From NCBI RefSeq assembly GCF_036324365.1, contig NZ_CP137080.1, forward strand, positions 186,001 to 250,000: 64,000 bases of DNA, given 5' to 3'. Under the pieces are notes generated by a model that was given only the letters and a program-made list of their open reading frames with translations, searched no databases and was not told the DNA's origin. Below, piece by piece: positions 15,298-25,034 of this stretch (position 1 is its first letter; each line of letters opens with the position of its first letter). The stretch is from Microbacterium limosum (GTDB taxonomy: Bacteria > Actinomycetota > Actinomycetes > Actinomycetales > Microbacteriaceae). Both the position numbers and the translations under genes were made by a program.

Positions 15298-16823
15298 GAC
15301 CGGTATCCGAGCACCGTGGTCATGCCGGTCTCAGCGTGGTAGATGTTGTGGCAGTGCGCGACCCACAGACCGGGGTTGTCGGCGTCGAAGTCGACCGTCA
15401 GGGTCTGGCCCGGGAGGATGATCGAGGTGTCCTTCCGGGGGCCGCCGTTCGCGTGCTGGTAGGTGTGGCCGTGCAGGTGGAACGGATGCCACATCTCGGT
15501 GTCGTTGCGAATCCGCAGCTGCACCCGCTCCCCCTCGCTGATCGCGTGCGCGTCCCGCAACGGGTCGTTCATGTCGAACCGGCGCCCGTCGATCCCCCAG
15601 TCGTACGCCTCCATCCCCCCGGTCAGCGCGAGGTGCACGACCCGGTCGGGGGATGCCTGGTGCAGGGCGACGGCGGCGGTCGCGCTCAGCCCGGCAGCGG
15701 TGCCGACCCTGCCGGTCCCGAGCTCGGCGACGGGGACGTCGCTGGCCGGTGCCGTGCCGGCGCCGGTGCGCAGCAGCGCGAACGCGCGATCCTGCTTTCC
15801 TTCCGCGTCGGCGACGACGGGGAACACCCCGTCGCCCAGGGTGACCTGCAGGTCGTAGCGTTCGCCCATCCCGATCAGGATGCTGTCGACCTCGACCGGG
15901 TCCACGGGGAACCCGTCGGTGTGGGTGATCGTTAGCCGGTGGCCGCCGACGGCGAATCGGAACGCGGTGTCGCTGCCGGCGTTGATGACACGGATCCGCA
16001 CCCGTGCTCCGGGGGTGCCGGTGAACTGTGCGGGGTCCGCTGTCGGCTTCCCGTTGATGAGGTAATGCGGGTAGTAGACGTCACCGGCGTCGCCGCCGAG
16101 CAGGTCGGAGGTGGCGCCCATCAGCAGGTTCCCCATCCGCATGAACATGTCGCCCATCCCGCCCATGTCGCCCATCCCCGCCGACAGGTCCGAGAGGACC
16201 TGGTCGGGGGTGGCGGTGACCCCGTCGAGCCAGTCGTCGAGGATCAGCACCCATTCGTCGTCCCACGTGACCGGCTCGTCCGGGTCCTCCACGATCAGCG
16301 CGCCGTACAGGCCGTGGTCCAGCTGGGGGCCCACGTGCGGGTGGAACCAGTAGGTGCCCGGATGCGGGGCGACGAACTCGTACACGAACTCCCCGCCCGG
16401 CCCGATCGGGGCCTGGGTGACCGGCGGCACCCCGTCCATGTCGTTGCGGAGGGCGAGCCCGTGCCAGTGCACGGACGTATCCGCCTCGAGCCGGTTGCGG
16501 ACCGTCGCTCTGAGGGTGTCGCCCGCTCCCAGCCGGATCACCGGGGCGGGGACCCCGCCGAACGCCCATGTGGACGCCGGCGTGCCGGCGAGGTCCAGGG
16601 TGGCCGCCGCGGCGATCAGCTCCACCGCGGTGACCCGCCCGGTGCCTCCCCGAGCGCGCTCCGTCCCGGCCACCTGCTGACCGGCAGGCTGCACCCAGCG
16701 CGCCTCGGGGGCGCAGGAGGCCAGCACGATCGCCGCGGCCGCGCCGACGCCGACGCCGAGCAGCCCCCGGCGGGTCAGCATCGCCCGCGACAACGCGGCG
16801 GGTGTGCGAGGCAGGTCAGACAC
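15294..16823 (-). CDS. Multicopper oxidase lipoprotein
   Basis: The protein has 509 residues. The N-terminus carries a twin-arginine-like signal ([19 protein letters not shown]) with lipobox LASC, so it is probably a lipid-anchored oxidase outside the cell. All four copper-ligand blocks are present: SVHWHGLAL (about 117), TYWFHPHVG (about 158), [10 protein letters not shown] (about 446) and [12 protein letters not shown] (about 493), giving T1 and the trinuclear centre. A Met-rich insert ([17 protein letters not shown], about 216-232) resembles that of CueO. The likely role is oxidation of toxic Cu(I). The start overlaps the upstream ATPase stop. Confidence 0.92.
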   Translation of the reverse strand: MSDLPRTPAALSRAMLTRRGLLGVGVGAAAAIVLASCAPEARWVQPAGQQVAGTERARGGTGRVTAVELIAAAATLDLAGTPASTWAFGGVPAPVIRLGAGDTLRATVRNRLEADTSVHWHGLALRNDMDGVPPVTQAPIGPGGEFVYEFVAPHPGTYWFHPHVGPQLDHGLYGALIVEDPDEPVTWDDEWVLILDDWLDGVTATPDQVLSDLSAGMGDMGGMGDMFMRMGNLLMGATSDLLGGDAGDVYYPHYLINGKPTADPAQFTGTPGARVRIRVINAGSDTAFRFAVGGHRLTITHTDGFPVDPVEVDSILIGMGERYDLQVTLGDGVFPVVADAEGKQDRAFALLRTGAGTAPASDVPVAELGTGRVGTAAGLSATAAVALHQASPDRVVHLALTGGMEAYDWGIDGRRFDMNDPLRDAHAISEGERVQLRIRNDTEMWHPFHLHGHTYQHANGGPRKDTSIILPGQTLTVDFDADNPGLWVAHCHNIYHAETGMTTVLGYRS

Positions 16824-19437
16824 GTTCGGGCTCCTTCACCGCGGCAGCCGATCCCGTCGTGTCCGCGGCCTGTGCGGGCAGCCGCAGCCGCTTCAGCAGC
16901 AGCGCGTTGACGGCGACGATCACGGACGAGCCGGACATGCTGATCGCTGCGATCTCCGGGGAGAGCATGATGCCGAACGCGGGGTAGAACACCCCCGCGG
17001 CGATCGGCAGGGCGAGGGCGTTGTACCCGATGGCCCAGCCGAGGTTCTGCCGCATCTTCCGCAGCGTTCCCTTCCCGATCTTCAGCGCGATCGCGACATC
17101 GAGGGGGTCGGAGCGCATCAGCACGACGTCGGCGGTCTCGATGGCGACATCCGTGCCGGCGCCGATCGCGACGCCGAGATCGGCTTGAGCGAGGGCGGGG
17201 GCGTCGTTGACGCCGTCGCCGACCATCGCGACCTTCTTCCCCGCCTGTTGCAGCTCGGCGACCTTCTGCGACTTGTCCTCGGGCAGCACTTCGGCGATCA
17301 CGGTGTCGATGCCCAGCAGCGCGGCGATCCGTTCCGCGGTGGGCTGGTTGTCGCCGGTGAGCATCGCGACCTCGATGCCCTGCTCGTGCAGGGCGTCGAT
17401 CGCGGTCTTCGCGCTCTCCCGCGGCGCGTCGGCCAGGGCGATGACGCCGGCGATCTGCCCGTCGACGGCGAACAGGATCGCGGTGCGGCCCGAGCCCGCC
17501 AGTTCCCGCTGGGATGCCTCCACGGGGGTGATGTCGATGCCCTCGGCGGCCATCAGGCGGGTGTTGCCGAGCACGACCCGCTTCCCATCGACGGTCGCTA
17601 CCGCGCCCTGCCCGGTGATGTTGCGGAACGCGGTCGCGGTGCGGCGCGGGATGTCGCGGGCGTCGGCGTACGCGACGATCGCCTGGGCGAGCGGATGCTC
17701 CGACTCCCGCTCCGCCGCGGCGGCCAGGCTCAGCAGCTCGAGGTCGTCGCCGCCTGCAGTGAGGTAGTCGGTGACCTCCGGCTCCCCCTTGGTGAGAGTG
17801 CCGGTCTTGTCGAAGACGACCGTCGTGATGCGGGCGGCGGTCTCGATGCCGGTCGCGTTCTTGAACAGCACCCCGCGCTTGGCGCCCAGGCCCGTGCCGA
17901 CCATGATCGCGGTCGGGGTCGCGAGCCCGAGCGCGTCGGGGCAGGTGATGACCACGACCGTGATCGCGAACAGGATCGCCATCGGCACGTCCATCCCGGC
18001 CAGCAGCCACACCACGAAGGTGCCCGTCCCGCCGATCAGGGCGACGAACACGAGCCAGAACGCGGCCCGGTCGGCGAGCCGCTGCCCTGGGGCCTTGGAG
18101 TTCTGCGCCTCCTGCACGAGCTTCACGATCTGCGCCAGCGCTGTGTCGGACCCGACCTTGGTCGCGGTCACCCGGAGGGTGCCGACGGTGTTCACGGTCG
18201 CGCCGATCACCTCCGAACCGGGGGCCTTCGTCACCGGCATCGACTCGCCGGTGACCATCGACTCGTCCACCTCGGACTCGCCGGACTCCACGACCCCGTC
18301 GGTGGGGATCTTCGCCCCCGGCCGGACCAGCATCAGATCCCCGGGCACGACCTCGCTGGTGGGGATCTCGACCTCCTGCCCGTCGCGGATCACGACCGCC
18401 TGCGAGGGCGCGAGCTCGAGCAGGGTGCGGATCGCGTCGTTCGCGCCGCCGCGGGCGCGCATCTCCACCCAGTGCCCCAGCAGCACGAAGGTGGCGAGCA
18501 CGGTGGCGGCCTCGTAGAACACCTCGCCGCCGCCGGTGAGGGTGATGAACAGGCTGTACAGCCAGCCCGCGCCGACACCGACCGAGACCAGCACCATCAT
18601 GTCCAGCGTCTTCGCCCGCAACGCCCGGTAGGCGCCGTCGAAGAAGATCCACGCCGAGTAGAAGATCACCGGCAGCGACAGGATCAGCATGAACACGTCG
18701 TCGCGCAGCCCGAACGGGGCCGGCACCTCGAACCCGATCACCTCCCGCCCGATCGGGGACCACAGGGTGATCGGGATCGACAGGATCAGCGCGACCAGGA
18801 ACCGGTTGCGCATGTCGCGGATCATCGCGGCCATCGACATCCCGCCGCCGTGCCCGCCGTGGCCCATCATCTCCTGCGCGCTGTGCGCGGTCGGCTCGGC
18901 GCCGTGATCGTGCCCGCCTGCCGCGGGAGCGGCGCCGTGTCCGGCGTGCTCACCGACCTCGGCCGGGTGGGCGTGGTCTGTCGGAACAGTCTCACCGCTG
19001 TGCTCACGGTCGGGAGCGGTGTGGTGCTCATGCCCGGCGTGACCGGCGTGACCGGGGTCAGCCTGGGCCTCGTGGCCGGTGTGCGCGTCATGATCGGCAT
19101 GCGCATCATGCCCTCCGTGCGGCCCGTGCCCCTCGTGACCGGCGTGCCCGTCGTGGCCGGCAGGCATCTGGTGGGCGTGCGGGTCGTGCGCGGGGTCGCA
19201 GATGTGGTCGGGGACGGACTGCCCGGCGCAGTGGTAGCCGCACTCGATGACCCACTGCTGCAGATGCGCGACCGATGTCGTCTGCGGGTCGTAGGTGACC
19301 GTCGCGGTCTGCGAGACCGGGTTCGCGTCGACGGCGATCACACCGGGCTGGCGGCCCAGGTGGGCTTCGGTGACGTTCTTGGAGGTCGCGCGGATCATGC
19401 CGCTGACCTGCAGGGTCACGGTCTGGGTGTCGTTCAT
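16816..19437 (-). CDS. copB: Copper-type P1B ATPase with CPD motif and His-rich head
   Basis: The protein has 873 residues. I chose ATG 19437 because AAGGA lies upstream; the stop of the phosphoketolase gene overlaps it. A degenerate heavy-metal domain (about 5-70) lacks CxxC but ends ECGYHCAG. Then comes a His/Gly-rich segment (about 80-210, many HAGHEGH-type units). After that are the ATPase parts: TGES in the actuator, [10 protein letters not shown] in the metal-binding helix (about 498), [10 protein letters not shown] (about 543), HP in [10 protein letters not shown] and [14 protein letters not shown]. CopB ATPases normally have CPH and CopA has CPC; here the third residue is Asp. Copper export is the likely role; the exact ion is open. 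Confidence 0.85.
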   Translation of the reverse strand: MNDTQTVTLQVSGMIRATSKNVTEAHLGRQPGVIAVDANPVSQTATVTYDPQTTSVAHLQQWVIECGYHCAGQSVPDHICDPAHDPHAHQMPAGHDGHAGHEGHGPHGGHDAHADHDAHTGHEAQADPGHAGHAGHEHHTAPDREHSGETVPTDHAHPAEVGEHAGHGAAPAAGGHDHGAEPTAHSAQEMMGHGGHGGGMSMAAMIRDMRNRFLVALILSIPITLWSPIGREVIGFEVPAPFGLRDDVFMLILSLPVIFYSAWIFFDGAYRALRAKTLDMMVLVSVGVGAGWLYSLFITLTGGGEVFYEAATVLATFVLLGHWVEMRARGGANDAIRTLLELAPSQAVVIRDGQEVEIPTSEVVPGDLMLVRPGAKIPTDGVVESGESEVDESMVTGESMPVTKAPGSEVIGATVNTVGTLRVTATKVGSDTALAQIVKLVQEAQNSKAPGQRLADRAAFWLVFVALIGGTGTFVVWLLAGMDVPMAILFAITVVVITCPDALGLATPTAIMVGTGLGAKRGVLFKNATGIETAARITTVVFDKTGTLTKGEPEVTDYLTAGGDDLELLSLAAAAERESEHPLAQAIVAYADARDIPRRTATAFRNITGQGAVATVDGKRVVLGNTRLMAAEGIDITPVEASQRELAGSGRTAILFAVDGQIAGVIALADAPRESAKTAIDALHEQGIEVAMLTGDNQPTAERIAALLGIDTVIAEVLPEDKSQKVAELQQAGKKVAMVGDGVNDAPALAQADLGVAIGAGTDVAIETADVVLMRSDPLDVAIALKIGKGTLRKMRQNLGWAIGYNALALPIAAGVFYPAFGIMLSPEIAAISMSGSSVIVAVNALLLKRLRLPAQAADTTGSAAAVKEPERV

Positions 19438-21899
19438 CACAGTTCCTTCCCGATGACGGGGTCGGTGGCAGGTGTGTCAGTGTCGGGGTGGGGCCATCGC
19501 CAGTCGGCGACGGCGGGAATGTCGGTGCCGTGCTCACGGGTGTGGGCGCGGGCGCGCAGGCGCGCGTCCTGCAGCTCCTGCCGCAGGCCGGCGTGGCGGG
19601 CGCCCAGGCCGGGGACGTGGTCGAGGACGTCGATGGCGAGCCGGTACCGGTCGAGGTCGTTGAGCATGACCATGTCGAACGGGGTCGTGGTGGTGCCGCG
19701 CTCCTGGAAGCCGTGCACGTGCAGGTTCTGGTGTCCGGCGCGTTTGTAGGTGAGCCGGTGGATCAGCCACGGGTAGCCGTGGTAAGCGAAGATGACCGGC
19801 TTGTCGGGGGTGAAGATCGCGTCGAACTCCCGATCCGGCAGCCCGTGCGGGTGCTGGTCCTCGGACTGCAGCCGGGTGAGATCGACCACGTTCACCACCC
19901 GCACCTTCAGGTCCGGGACGTGCTCGCGCAGCAGCGCCGCCGCGGCGAGCACCTCGAGGGTGGGCACGTCGCCGGCGGCGGCGAGCACGACGTCTGGCTC
20001 GATGCCTTCGGTCTCGGTGCCCGCCCACGGCAGGATCCCGAGCCCGCGGGTGCAGTGCTCGATCGCCTCGTCCATGGTCAGCCACTGCGGGGCGGGCTGT
20101 TTGCCGGCGACGACCACGTTGATGTACCCGGTCGAGCGCAGGCAGTGGTCGTAGGTGGACAGCAGCGTGTTCGCATCGAACGGGAGATACACCCGGACGA
20201 CGTCCCGGCTCTTGTTCAAGGCGACGTCGATGAACCCCGGATCCTGGTGGCTGAACCCGTTGTGATCCTGCCGCCACACGTGACTGGACAACAGGTAGTT
20301 GAAGCTCGGGACCGGCTCCCGCCACGACACGGCGCGGGCGGCTTCGAGCCATTTGGCATGCTGGTTAAACATCGAATCGACGATGTGCGTGAACGCCTCG
20401 TAGCAGTTGAACAGGCCGTGCCGGCCGGTCAGCACGTAGCCTTCGAGCCAGCCCTGGCACTGGTGCTCGCTGAGCACCTCCATCACCCTCCCCGTCGGGG
20501 CGAGGTGCTCGTCCACCGGTTCCACGGCCGCGTTCCACTGCTTGCCCGCAGCCGAGTAGACGGATGGGGCGAGGCGGTTGGAGGCGGTCTCGTCCGGCCC
20601 GAAGATGCGGAAGTTGTCCGGGTTGTCCCGGATCACCCCCGCCAGCCACTCACCCAGCACCCGCGTCGCCTCCCCGGTTCCCGCACCCCGCTCCGCCGGG
20701 TCGACCGGCTGCGCGTGCTCCCGGAAGTCCGGCAGCCGCAGCGGGACGGTCAGCTGCCCGCCGTTGCCGGCCGGGTTCGCGCTCATGCGCCGATCCCCCT
20801 CCGGCGCCACCGCGACCGTCACGGCACGCGGGGCGCCGGTCACGTCGAACAGTTCGTGGGGCCGGTGGGAGGCCAGCCAGTCCTCGAGGATCCGCAGATG
20901 CTCCGGGGTGTCGCGGACCTCCGCGAGCGGCACCTGGTGCGCCCGCCAGGTGCCCTCCACCGGGAGGCCGTCGATCACCTTCGGGCAAGTCCACCCCTTC
21001 GGGCTGCGCAGCACGATCGCCGGCCACGCCGGACGCTCGTGCAGGGTGCCGGCCGCGGCGGCGGCCTTGATGTCGGCGATCCGGTCCAGCACCGCATCCA
21101 GCACGCCCGCGAACTTCGCGTGGGACTCCTGCGGAGATTCATCGTCGAAGCCGACCGTCACGACAAAAGGCTCATGGCCGTAGCCGCGCAGCAGCGCGAC
21201 CAGCTCGGCCTCGGGGATGCGGGACAGCACGGTCGGGTTCGCGATCTTGTAGCCGTTCAAGTGCAGGATCGGCAGCACCACCCCGTCTGCGGCGGGGTTG
21301 AGGAACTTGTTGCCGTGCCACGCGGTGGCCAGCGGCCCGGTCTCGGCCTCACCGTCGCCGATCACGCAGGCGACCAGCAGGTTCGGGTTGTCGAACGCGG
21401 CGCCGTATGCGTGCACCAGGGAGTAGCCGAGCTCCCCGCCCTCGTTGATCGACCCGGGCGTCTCCGGGGACGCGTGCGAGGGGATCCCGCCAGGGAACGA
21501 GAACTGCCGGAACAACGCCCTGACCCCCGCCTCGGTGCGGTCGATCTGCGGGAACCGCTCGGTGTAGGTGCCGTCCAGATACGCGTTCGCGACCATCCCC
21601 GGGCCGCCGTGCCCGGGCCCCGTCACGTACAGGGTGTTCAGGTCCCGGTCGCGGATCGCGCGGTTCAGGTGTGCGTACAGGAAGTTCAGGCCCGGGGTGG
21701 TGCCCCAATGGCCCAGCAACCGCGGCTTGATGTCGTCGGGGGTGAGGCGGTGGCGCAGCAGCGGGTTATCGAGCAGGTAGATCTGCCCGATGCTCAGATA
21801 GTTCGCCGCCCGCCACCACGCGTCCACCCCCGCCAGGGCGGCGGGGTCGGCGGGTCCGGTGCGGTGCGCCCACGCGGTGGGCGCTGGTGCGGTGGTCAT
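19437..21899 (-). CDS. xfp: Phosphoketolase (xylulose-5-P/fructose-6-P)
   Basis: The protein has 820 residues with start ATG 21899. It shows the phosphoketolase signature at the N-terminal thiamine pyrophosphate domain ([20 protein letters not shown] about 90-109, and [20 protein letters not shown]). [20 protein letters not shown] is the diphosphate- and Mg-binding motif. The enzyme splits xylulose-5-P or fructose-6-P with phosphate into acetyl phosphate and glyceraldehyde-3-P or erythrose-4-P. It overlaps the F510-type gene upstream and the ATPase downstream, so a metabolic gene is embedded in a copper operon. Confidence 0.92.
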   Translation of the reverse strand: MTTAPAPTAWAHRTGPADPAALAGVDAWWRAANYLSIGQIYLLDNPLLRHRLTPDDIKPRLLGHWGTTPGLNFLYAHLNRAIRDRDLNTLYVTGPGHGGPGMVANAYLDGTYTERFPQIDRTEAGVRALFRQFSFPGGIPSHASPETPGSINEGGELGYSLVHAYGAAFDNPNLLVACVIGDGEAETGPLATAWHGNKFLNPAADGVVLPILHLNGYKIANPTVLSRIPEAELVALLRGYGHEPFVVTVGFDDESPQESHAKFAGVLDAVLDRIADIKAAAAAGTLHERPAWPAIVLRSPKGWTCPKVIDGLPVEGTWRAHQVPLAEVRDTPEHLRILEDWLASHRPHELFDVTGAPRAVTVAVAPEGDRRMSANPAGNGGQLTVPLRLPDFREHAQPVDPAERGAGTGEATRVLGEWLAGVIRDNPDNFRIFGPDETASNRLAPSVYSAAGKQWNAAVEPVDEHLAPTGRVMEVLSEHQCQGWLEGYVLTGRHGLFNCYEAFTHIVDSMFNQHAKWLEAARAVSWREPVPSFNYLLSSHVWRQDHNGFSHQDPGFIDVALNKSRDVVRVYLPFDANTLLSTYDHCLRSTGYINVVVAGKQPAPQWLTMDEAIEHCTRGLGILPWAGTETEGIEPDVVLAAAGDVPTLEVLAAAALLREHVPDLKVRVVNVVDLTRLQSEDQHPHGLPDREFDAIFTPDKPVIFAYHGYPWLIHRLTYKRAGHQNLHVHGFQERGTTTTPFDMVMLNDLDRYRLAIDVLDHVPGLGARHAGLRQELQDARLRARAHTREHGTDIPAVADWRWPHPDTDTPATDPVIGKEL

Positions 21900-22768
21900 G
21901 GTCGTTCTCCTGTCGAAGCGGTGGCCGGGCGGAGGATCGTGGTCTCGTCGGGGGCGGGGCCGAGGCGGACGATGCCGCGGTCGTCGACGAGCAGCACCAG
22001 CCCCTCCCCGGTCGCGGCGATCGCCTGCACCCGCCCGGTTGCGGTGCCGACCTGCTCCCACGTCGCGGCGGGTGCCAGGCGCCACACGGTCCCGTCGGTG
22101 TCCACCCCGGCCAGAGTCTGGTCCGCGGCGGCCACGGTGTACAGCAGCGGCGCGTCGGCGACCGCGACGAACGTCACGCCGCCGTCGGTGCTGGTCTGCA
22201 GCCCCTCCTCGGTCGCCGCGTACACCGCCTCAGCACTGGCGGCGAGCCCGGCGACCCCGGTGAGGGTGGCCCCATCCGTCCACGTGGCGCCGGCGTCGAT
22301 GCTGATCCGCAAAGAGGGCATGGTGGATCCGATCCCGTACAGCGTGCCTGTGGGATCGGTGGTGATGAGGTGGAAGTCCTCGGTCCCGGTGAATGCGACC
22401 GGCTCCCAGGTCTCGCCCGCGTCGATGCTGCGGATCAGACCGAGGTTCGGGGCACCGAGCTCCGGCGGCGTGGATGAGCCGGGATGCCCGGACGCCAACC
22501 AGGTGCCACCCGTGACGGTGAACCCCATCGCGTCGAACTCGTATCCGCCCACGGGACCGGTCGCCTCCCCCTCCTCGTCGATCCGGTAGATGCCGGTGTG
22601 CGTGCCCAGCAGCACCCCGGTGCCGTCCGGGGCGATCGCGTGCACGTGCCCGAGCGGGTCCGGGTCACCCACCGGCCCCGGTGGCGGGGCGGGGGTGCAG
22701 GCGGCCAGCAGCAGCGCGGCGGCGGTCAGCGCCGTGGCTGCGGCGACGGTCGTGAGGCGGATGGTCAA
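21896..22768 (-). CDS. F510_1955-type beta-propeller lipoprotein
   Basis: The protein has 290 residues. TTG 22768 is the likely start because GGAGG lies 5 bases upstream; the ATG at 22780 overlaps that ribosome site. It has a lipoprotein signal with lipobox LLLAAC, then BNR/sortilin-like repeats with Asp-box forms: [28 protein letters not shown] and [14 protein letters not shown]. The family is often called glycosylhydrolase or exo-sialidase-like, but no catalytic set is visible. It recurs beside DUF305 and copper genes. A metal or oxidase partner role is inference. Confidence 0.75.
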   Translation of the reverse strand: MTIRLTTVAAATALTAAALLLAACTPAPPPGPVGDPDPLGHVHAIAPDGTGVLLGTHTGIYRIDEEGEATGPVGGYEFDAMGFTVTGGTWLASGHPGSSTPPELGAPNLGLIRSIDAGETWEPVAFTGTEDFHLITTDPTGTLYGIGSTMPSLRISIDAGATWTDGATLTGVAGLAASAEAVYAATEEGLQTSTDGGVTFVAVADAPLLYTVAAADQTLAGVDTDGTVWRLAPAATWEQVGTATGRVQAIAATGEGLVLLVDDRGIVRLGPAPDETTILRPATASTGERP

Positions 22769-22838
22769 CGGAACCTCCATGAGAATGTGGCTGTGAGTTT
22801 CGTCGCCGCGCTCGAGGCGGCGCGAGCGCCGACGGCTA

Positions 22839-22868
22839 CCGGGCGTGCGGGGTGTCCCGCACGCCCGG
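22839..22868 (-). terminator. Strong hairpin after DUF305 gene
   Basis: A perfect 13-bp stem (22839-22851 with 22856-22868) closes a GTGT loop, five bases after the DUF305 stop. There is no T tract, but the stability fits an actinobacterial terminator. It may separate the csoR-to-DUF305 half of the array from the phosphoketolase-to-lnt half. Confidence 0.65.
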
Positions 22869-22873
22869 TGCGG

Positions 22874-23473
22874 TCACAGGGTGGCGAGCAGGTCCCGCAT
22901 GGTGGTGATCTCGGCGGTCTGGTCCTCGATCACCTGGGTGGCGAGGGCGGTGACGTCCGGGTTCTGAGCGGCATCCAGCGCCATCTCGGCCATCTCGATC
23001 GCGCCCTGGTGGTGCACGATCATCTGCTCGAGGAACAGGCGGCTCGCCTCCGGGCCGGACGCGTCCTCAAGGGCGGTCATGTCGTTTTCGGACATCATCC
23101 CGTCGCCGTGGTCCATGCCGCCCATCGGCTCCTCGACACCCCAGTCCGCGAGCCAGCCGCGCATGGTCTCGATCTCGGGTCCCTGGGCGTCCTTGATCTG
23201 CTGAGCGAGCTCGGTCACCTGCGGGTCGACGTCGGTCTTTGCCAGGACGATGTCGGCCATGTCGATGGCCTGCTGGTGGTGCGGGATCATCATCGTGACG
23301 AACATCTCGTCGGCGGCGTTGAACTCTGCCGCGGGTTCGGTGGTCTCGGTCATCCCGCCGGGTCCGTGGTCCATGCCGGGCATGGTGCCGTCCTGCGGGG
23401 CGCAGCCGGCCAGGACGAGAGCGGCCGCGAGCACGGCGGAGCTGGTCAATGCGATGGTGCGCAGTTTCCTCAT
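22874..23473 (-). CDS. DUF305 metal-binding lipoprotein
   Basis: The protein has 199 residues. It has a lipobox (LVLAGC, Cys about 24), a Met/His-rich head (GTMPGMDHGPGGM), and two ferritin-like helical repeats each with the DUF305 signature: MMIPHHQQAIDMA (about 61) and MIVHHQGAIEMA (about 149). A linker GGMDHGDGMM lies between. DUF305 proteins are found in copper loci and probably bind metal outside the membrane. AAGGA precedes the ATG by nine bases. Confidence 0.88.
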   Translation of the reverse strand: MRKLRTIALTSSAVLAAALVLAGCAPQDGTMPGMDHGPGGMTETTEPAAEFNAADEMFVTMMIPHHQQAIDMADIVLAKTDVDPQVTELAQQIKDAQGPEIETMRGWLADWGVEEPMGGMDHGDGMMSENDMTALEDASGPEASRLFLEQMIVHHQGAIEMAEMALDAAQNPDVTALATQVIEDQTAEITTMRDLLATL

Positions 23474-23540
23474 GATGAGGGTCCTTTCGTGTCAGTCAAG
23501 TGCATGAGGTGATTCGGTGCCCGGGCAGGGCGGAGCATCC

Positions 23541-23557
23541 CCCGGACAGGGTCCGGG
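23541..23557 (-). terminator. Short hairpin after DUF6153 gene
   Basis: CCCGGAC and GTCCGGG form a 7-bp stem around AGG, 17 bases past the DUF6153 stop and before the DUF305 gene. No T tract is present, so it may only attenuate. Confidence 0.4.
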
Positions 23558-23573
23558 AAGAGGCGACGGCGAA

Positions 23574-24056
23574 TCAGGTGCGACTGATCGAGAGGACGAG
23601 AAGAGACGGAGCGCGGGCGCGGGCCACCCCGCGACGGGCGAACCGCAGCCCGGTGTCGGCGGTGCGGGCAACAACGGCGAGCACCCCGGTGAGGACAGGC
23701 GCGGCGATCAGCAGTAGCCCGACCAGGAGAGCGAGGACGCACGCCATCATCAGCATCGAATGATCCTGCGCCGGCATCGACCCCATCGGTGCGGCACAAT
23801 CACAGGGCGCCGCTTGGGCGGTGCCGGGATGAGCGGCGCCGGGAGCCGTGCTGTGCAGCTGTGCTGCCGGGGCGGCGTCGGAGACGGCGGCCGTGACCGA
23901 GGTGGACGCCGCCGGCGTGTGGGGGTCTGCGGTGCCACTGCTGAGCACGTGCATCGCCAGCAGGCCGCCGATCACCGCGGCCGCGAGGGCGACGGCGGCC
24001 AGGGCGCGCACGGGGAGCCGGTGGTGGTGCATCATCGAGCGGATGGCGAGCATCAC
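23574..24056 (-). CDS. DUF6153 small membrane protein, third copy
   Basis: The protein has 160 residues. It has a membrane segment (AVALAAAVIGGLLAMHVL), a polar outside loop with CDCAAPMGSMPAQDHSM (Cys, Met and His that could bind metal), a second segment (LMMACVLALLVGLLLIAAPVL) and a tail ending LLVLSISRT. It starts by ATGA overlap with the gene before it. Two relatives lie in the same island (3308 and 12083). Function unknown. Confidence 0.7.
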   Translation of the reverse strand: MMLAIRSMMHHHRLPVRALAAVALAAAVIGGLLAMHVLSSGTADPHTPAASTSVTAAVSDAAPAAQLHSTAPGAAHPGTAQAAPCDCAAPMGSMPAQDHSMLMMACVLALLVGLLLIAAPVLTGVLAVVARTADTGLRFARRGVARARAPSLLVLSISRT

Positions 24057-24688
24057 CGGGACCCCCTTTCAGAGTCCAGGGTAGCCGCAGCCGCCGGATG
24101 GGCCCCGGCGCGGCGGGATTTCTCGCGCAACGCAAGCAGCCCCAGCGTGTCGTCCTTGATCTGGGTGCGGCCGATCACCTGCCAGTGCGCGGAGAGGTGC
24201 TCTTCGAGGAACCCGAGCACCTGAGTGAACGGGACGATGTGCCAGGGGGCGCCCGGATGCGGGGCGGAGGTGGGGTTGCCGAACACGACCGTACGGATCG
24301 TGTGCCCTTCCGGGGCGATGGCCCGCCCGGTGCGCAACAGCTCCGCGACCAGCCATGGCGCGTCGGCGGGCCGGCAGCAGCCGAACCGAGTGAGCGCGGC
24401 CTCCAGCACGGCAGGGTCGCGCATCGCGGGGTTCGGGTGCGGGCGGCCCTCCTTCACCTCGCCGACGATCATGTCGGCCGCGCCGGTCACCGCGCCCAGC
24501 GCCGGATCCAACGGGGCGTCGGCCGGGCCCGTCGTGCCGGAGGTGCGGTGCAGGCGAACGGCGAGGATGTCCAGGTCGGTGACCGTGCGCGCAGGACGGG
24601 TCGCGGCATCCAGCACCGGGTACTCGGCGACCGTGAGATACCCATTCACCCGCAAGTACGCCTGCACCACCGCCACCGCGACATCCAT
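24053..24688 (-). CDS. Hypothetical protein with PD-(D/E)xK-like pattern
   Basis: The protein has 211 residues, soluble, with no signal. I do not recognise a named family. It begins with an amphipathic helix and a strand (VAVVQAYLRVNGYLTVAEYP), then TVTDLDILAVRL, then DMIVGEVKEGR. A helix, then Asp in a strand, then an E-x-K strand is the core pattern of PD-(D/E)xK nucleases, so a nuclease fold is a reasonable guess. A C-terminal part has GNPTSAPHPGAPWHIV. It is coupled to the DUF6153 gene by overlap. The link to copper is unclear. Confidence 0.55.
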   Translation of the reverse strand: MDVAVAVVQAYLRVNGYLTVAEYPVLDAATRPARTVTDLDILAVRLHRTSGTTGPADAPLDPALGAVTGAADMIVGEVKEGRPHPNPAMRDPAVLEAALTRFGCCRPADAPWLVAELLRTGRAIAPEGHTIRTVVFGNPTSAPHPGAPWHIVPFTQVLGFLEEHLSAHWQVIGRTQIKDDTLGLLALREKSRRAGAHPAAAATLDSERGSR

Positions 24689-24739
24689 CCCTGCTCACCT
24701 CGCTCCGGGTACTCGTCTTCGCGCTGCTCGTGGGCCGGA

Positions 24740-25009
24740 TCAGGCGGCCGCGGCGTACCGGGCGGGGTCGGCGTCCCACAGCGGCCCGCAGTCCGCGCAG
24801 CAGAACCAGTACCGGCTGCCCTCGTAGTCGCGGAACAGGCCCTTCGACTCCGCCTCCTCCGGGTTGACCAGGTTGCCGGGCATCACCGGGCAGCGCACCC
24901 GCTCGCTCGCGCCCGGCGCCGGCTCATGGTGATGATGCGATCCGTGGTCATGGTCATGGTGCGCGTGGTCGTGCGCGCCGTGGTCGTGGTCGTGGGAGTG
25001 GGCGGTCAT
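24740..25009 (-). CDS. His-rich YHS-domain protein
   Basis: The protein has 89 residues. The first 30 are a dense His/Asp tract (HDHDHGAHDHAHHDHDHG). A YHS domain follows: CPVMPGNLVNPEEAE, DYEGSRYWFCCADC and FxxDPARY-like WDADPARYAAA. YHS domains bind transition metals and occur in copper ATPases and chaperones. It lies 25 bases after copA in the same operon. Copper buffering in the cytoplasm is likely but inferred. Confidence 0.8.
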   Translation of the reverse strand: MTAHSHDHDHGAHDHAHHDHDHGSHHHHEPAPGASERVRCPVMPGNLVNPEEAESKGLFRDYEGSRYWFCCADCGPLWDADPARYAAAA

Positions 25010-25034
25010 CGGTGGTTCTCCGTTCTCGTGGGGG

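Noticed and set aside
16804..22589. Two very long forward frames opposite the ATPase and phosphoketolase
   Set aside because: They lie antisense to genes with complete catalytic motifs; their composition is typical of GC shadows.
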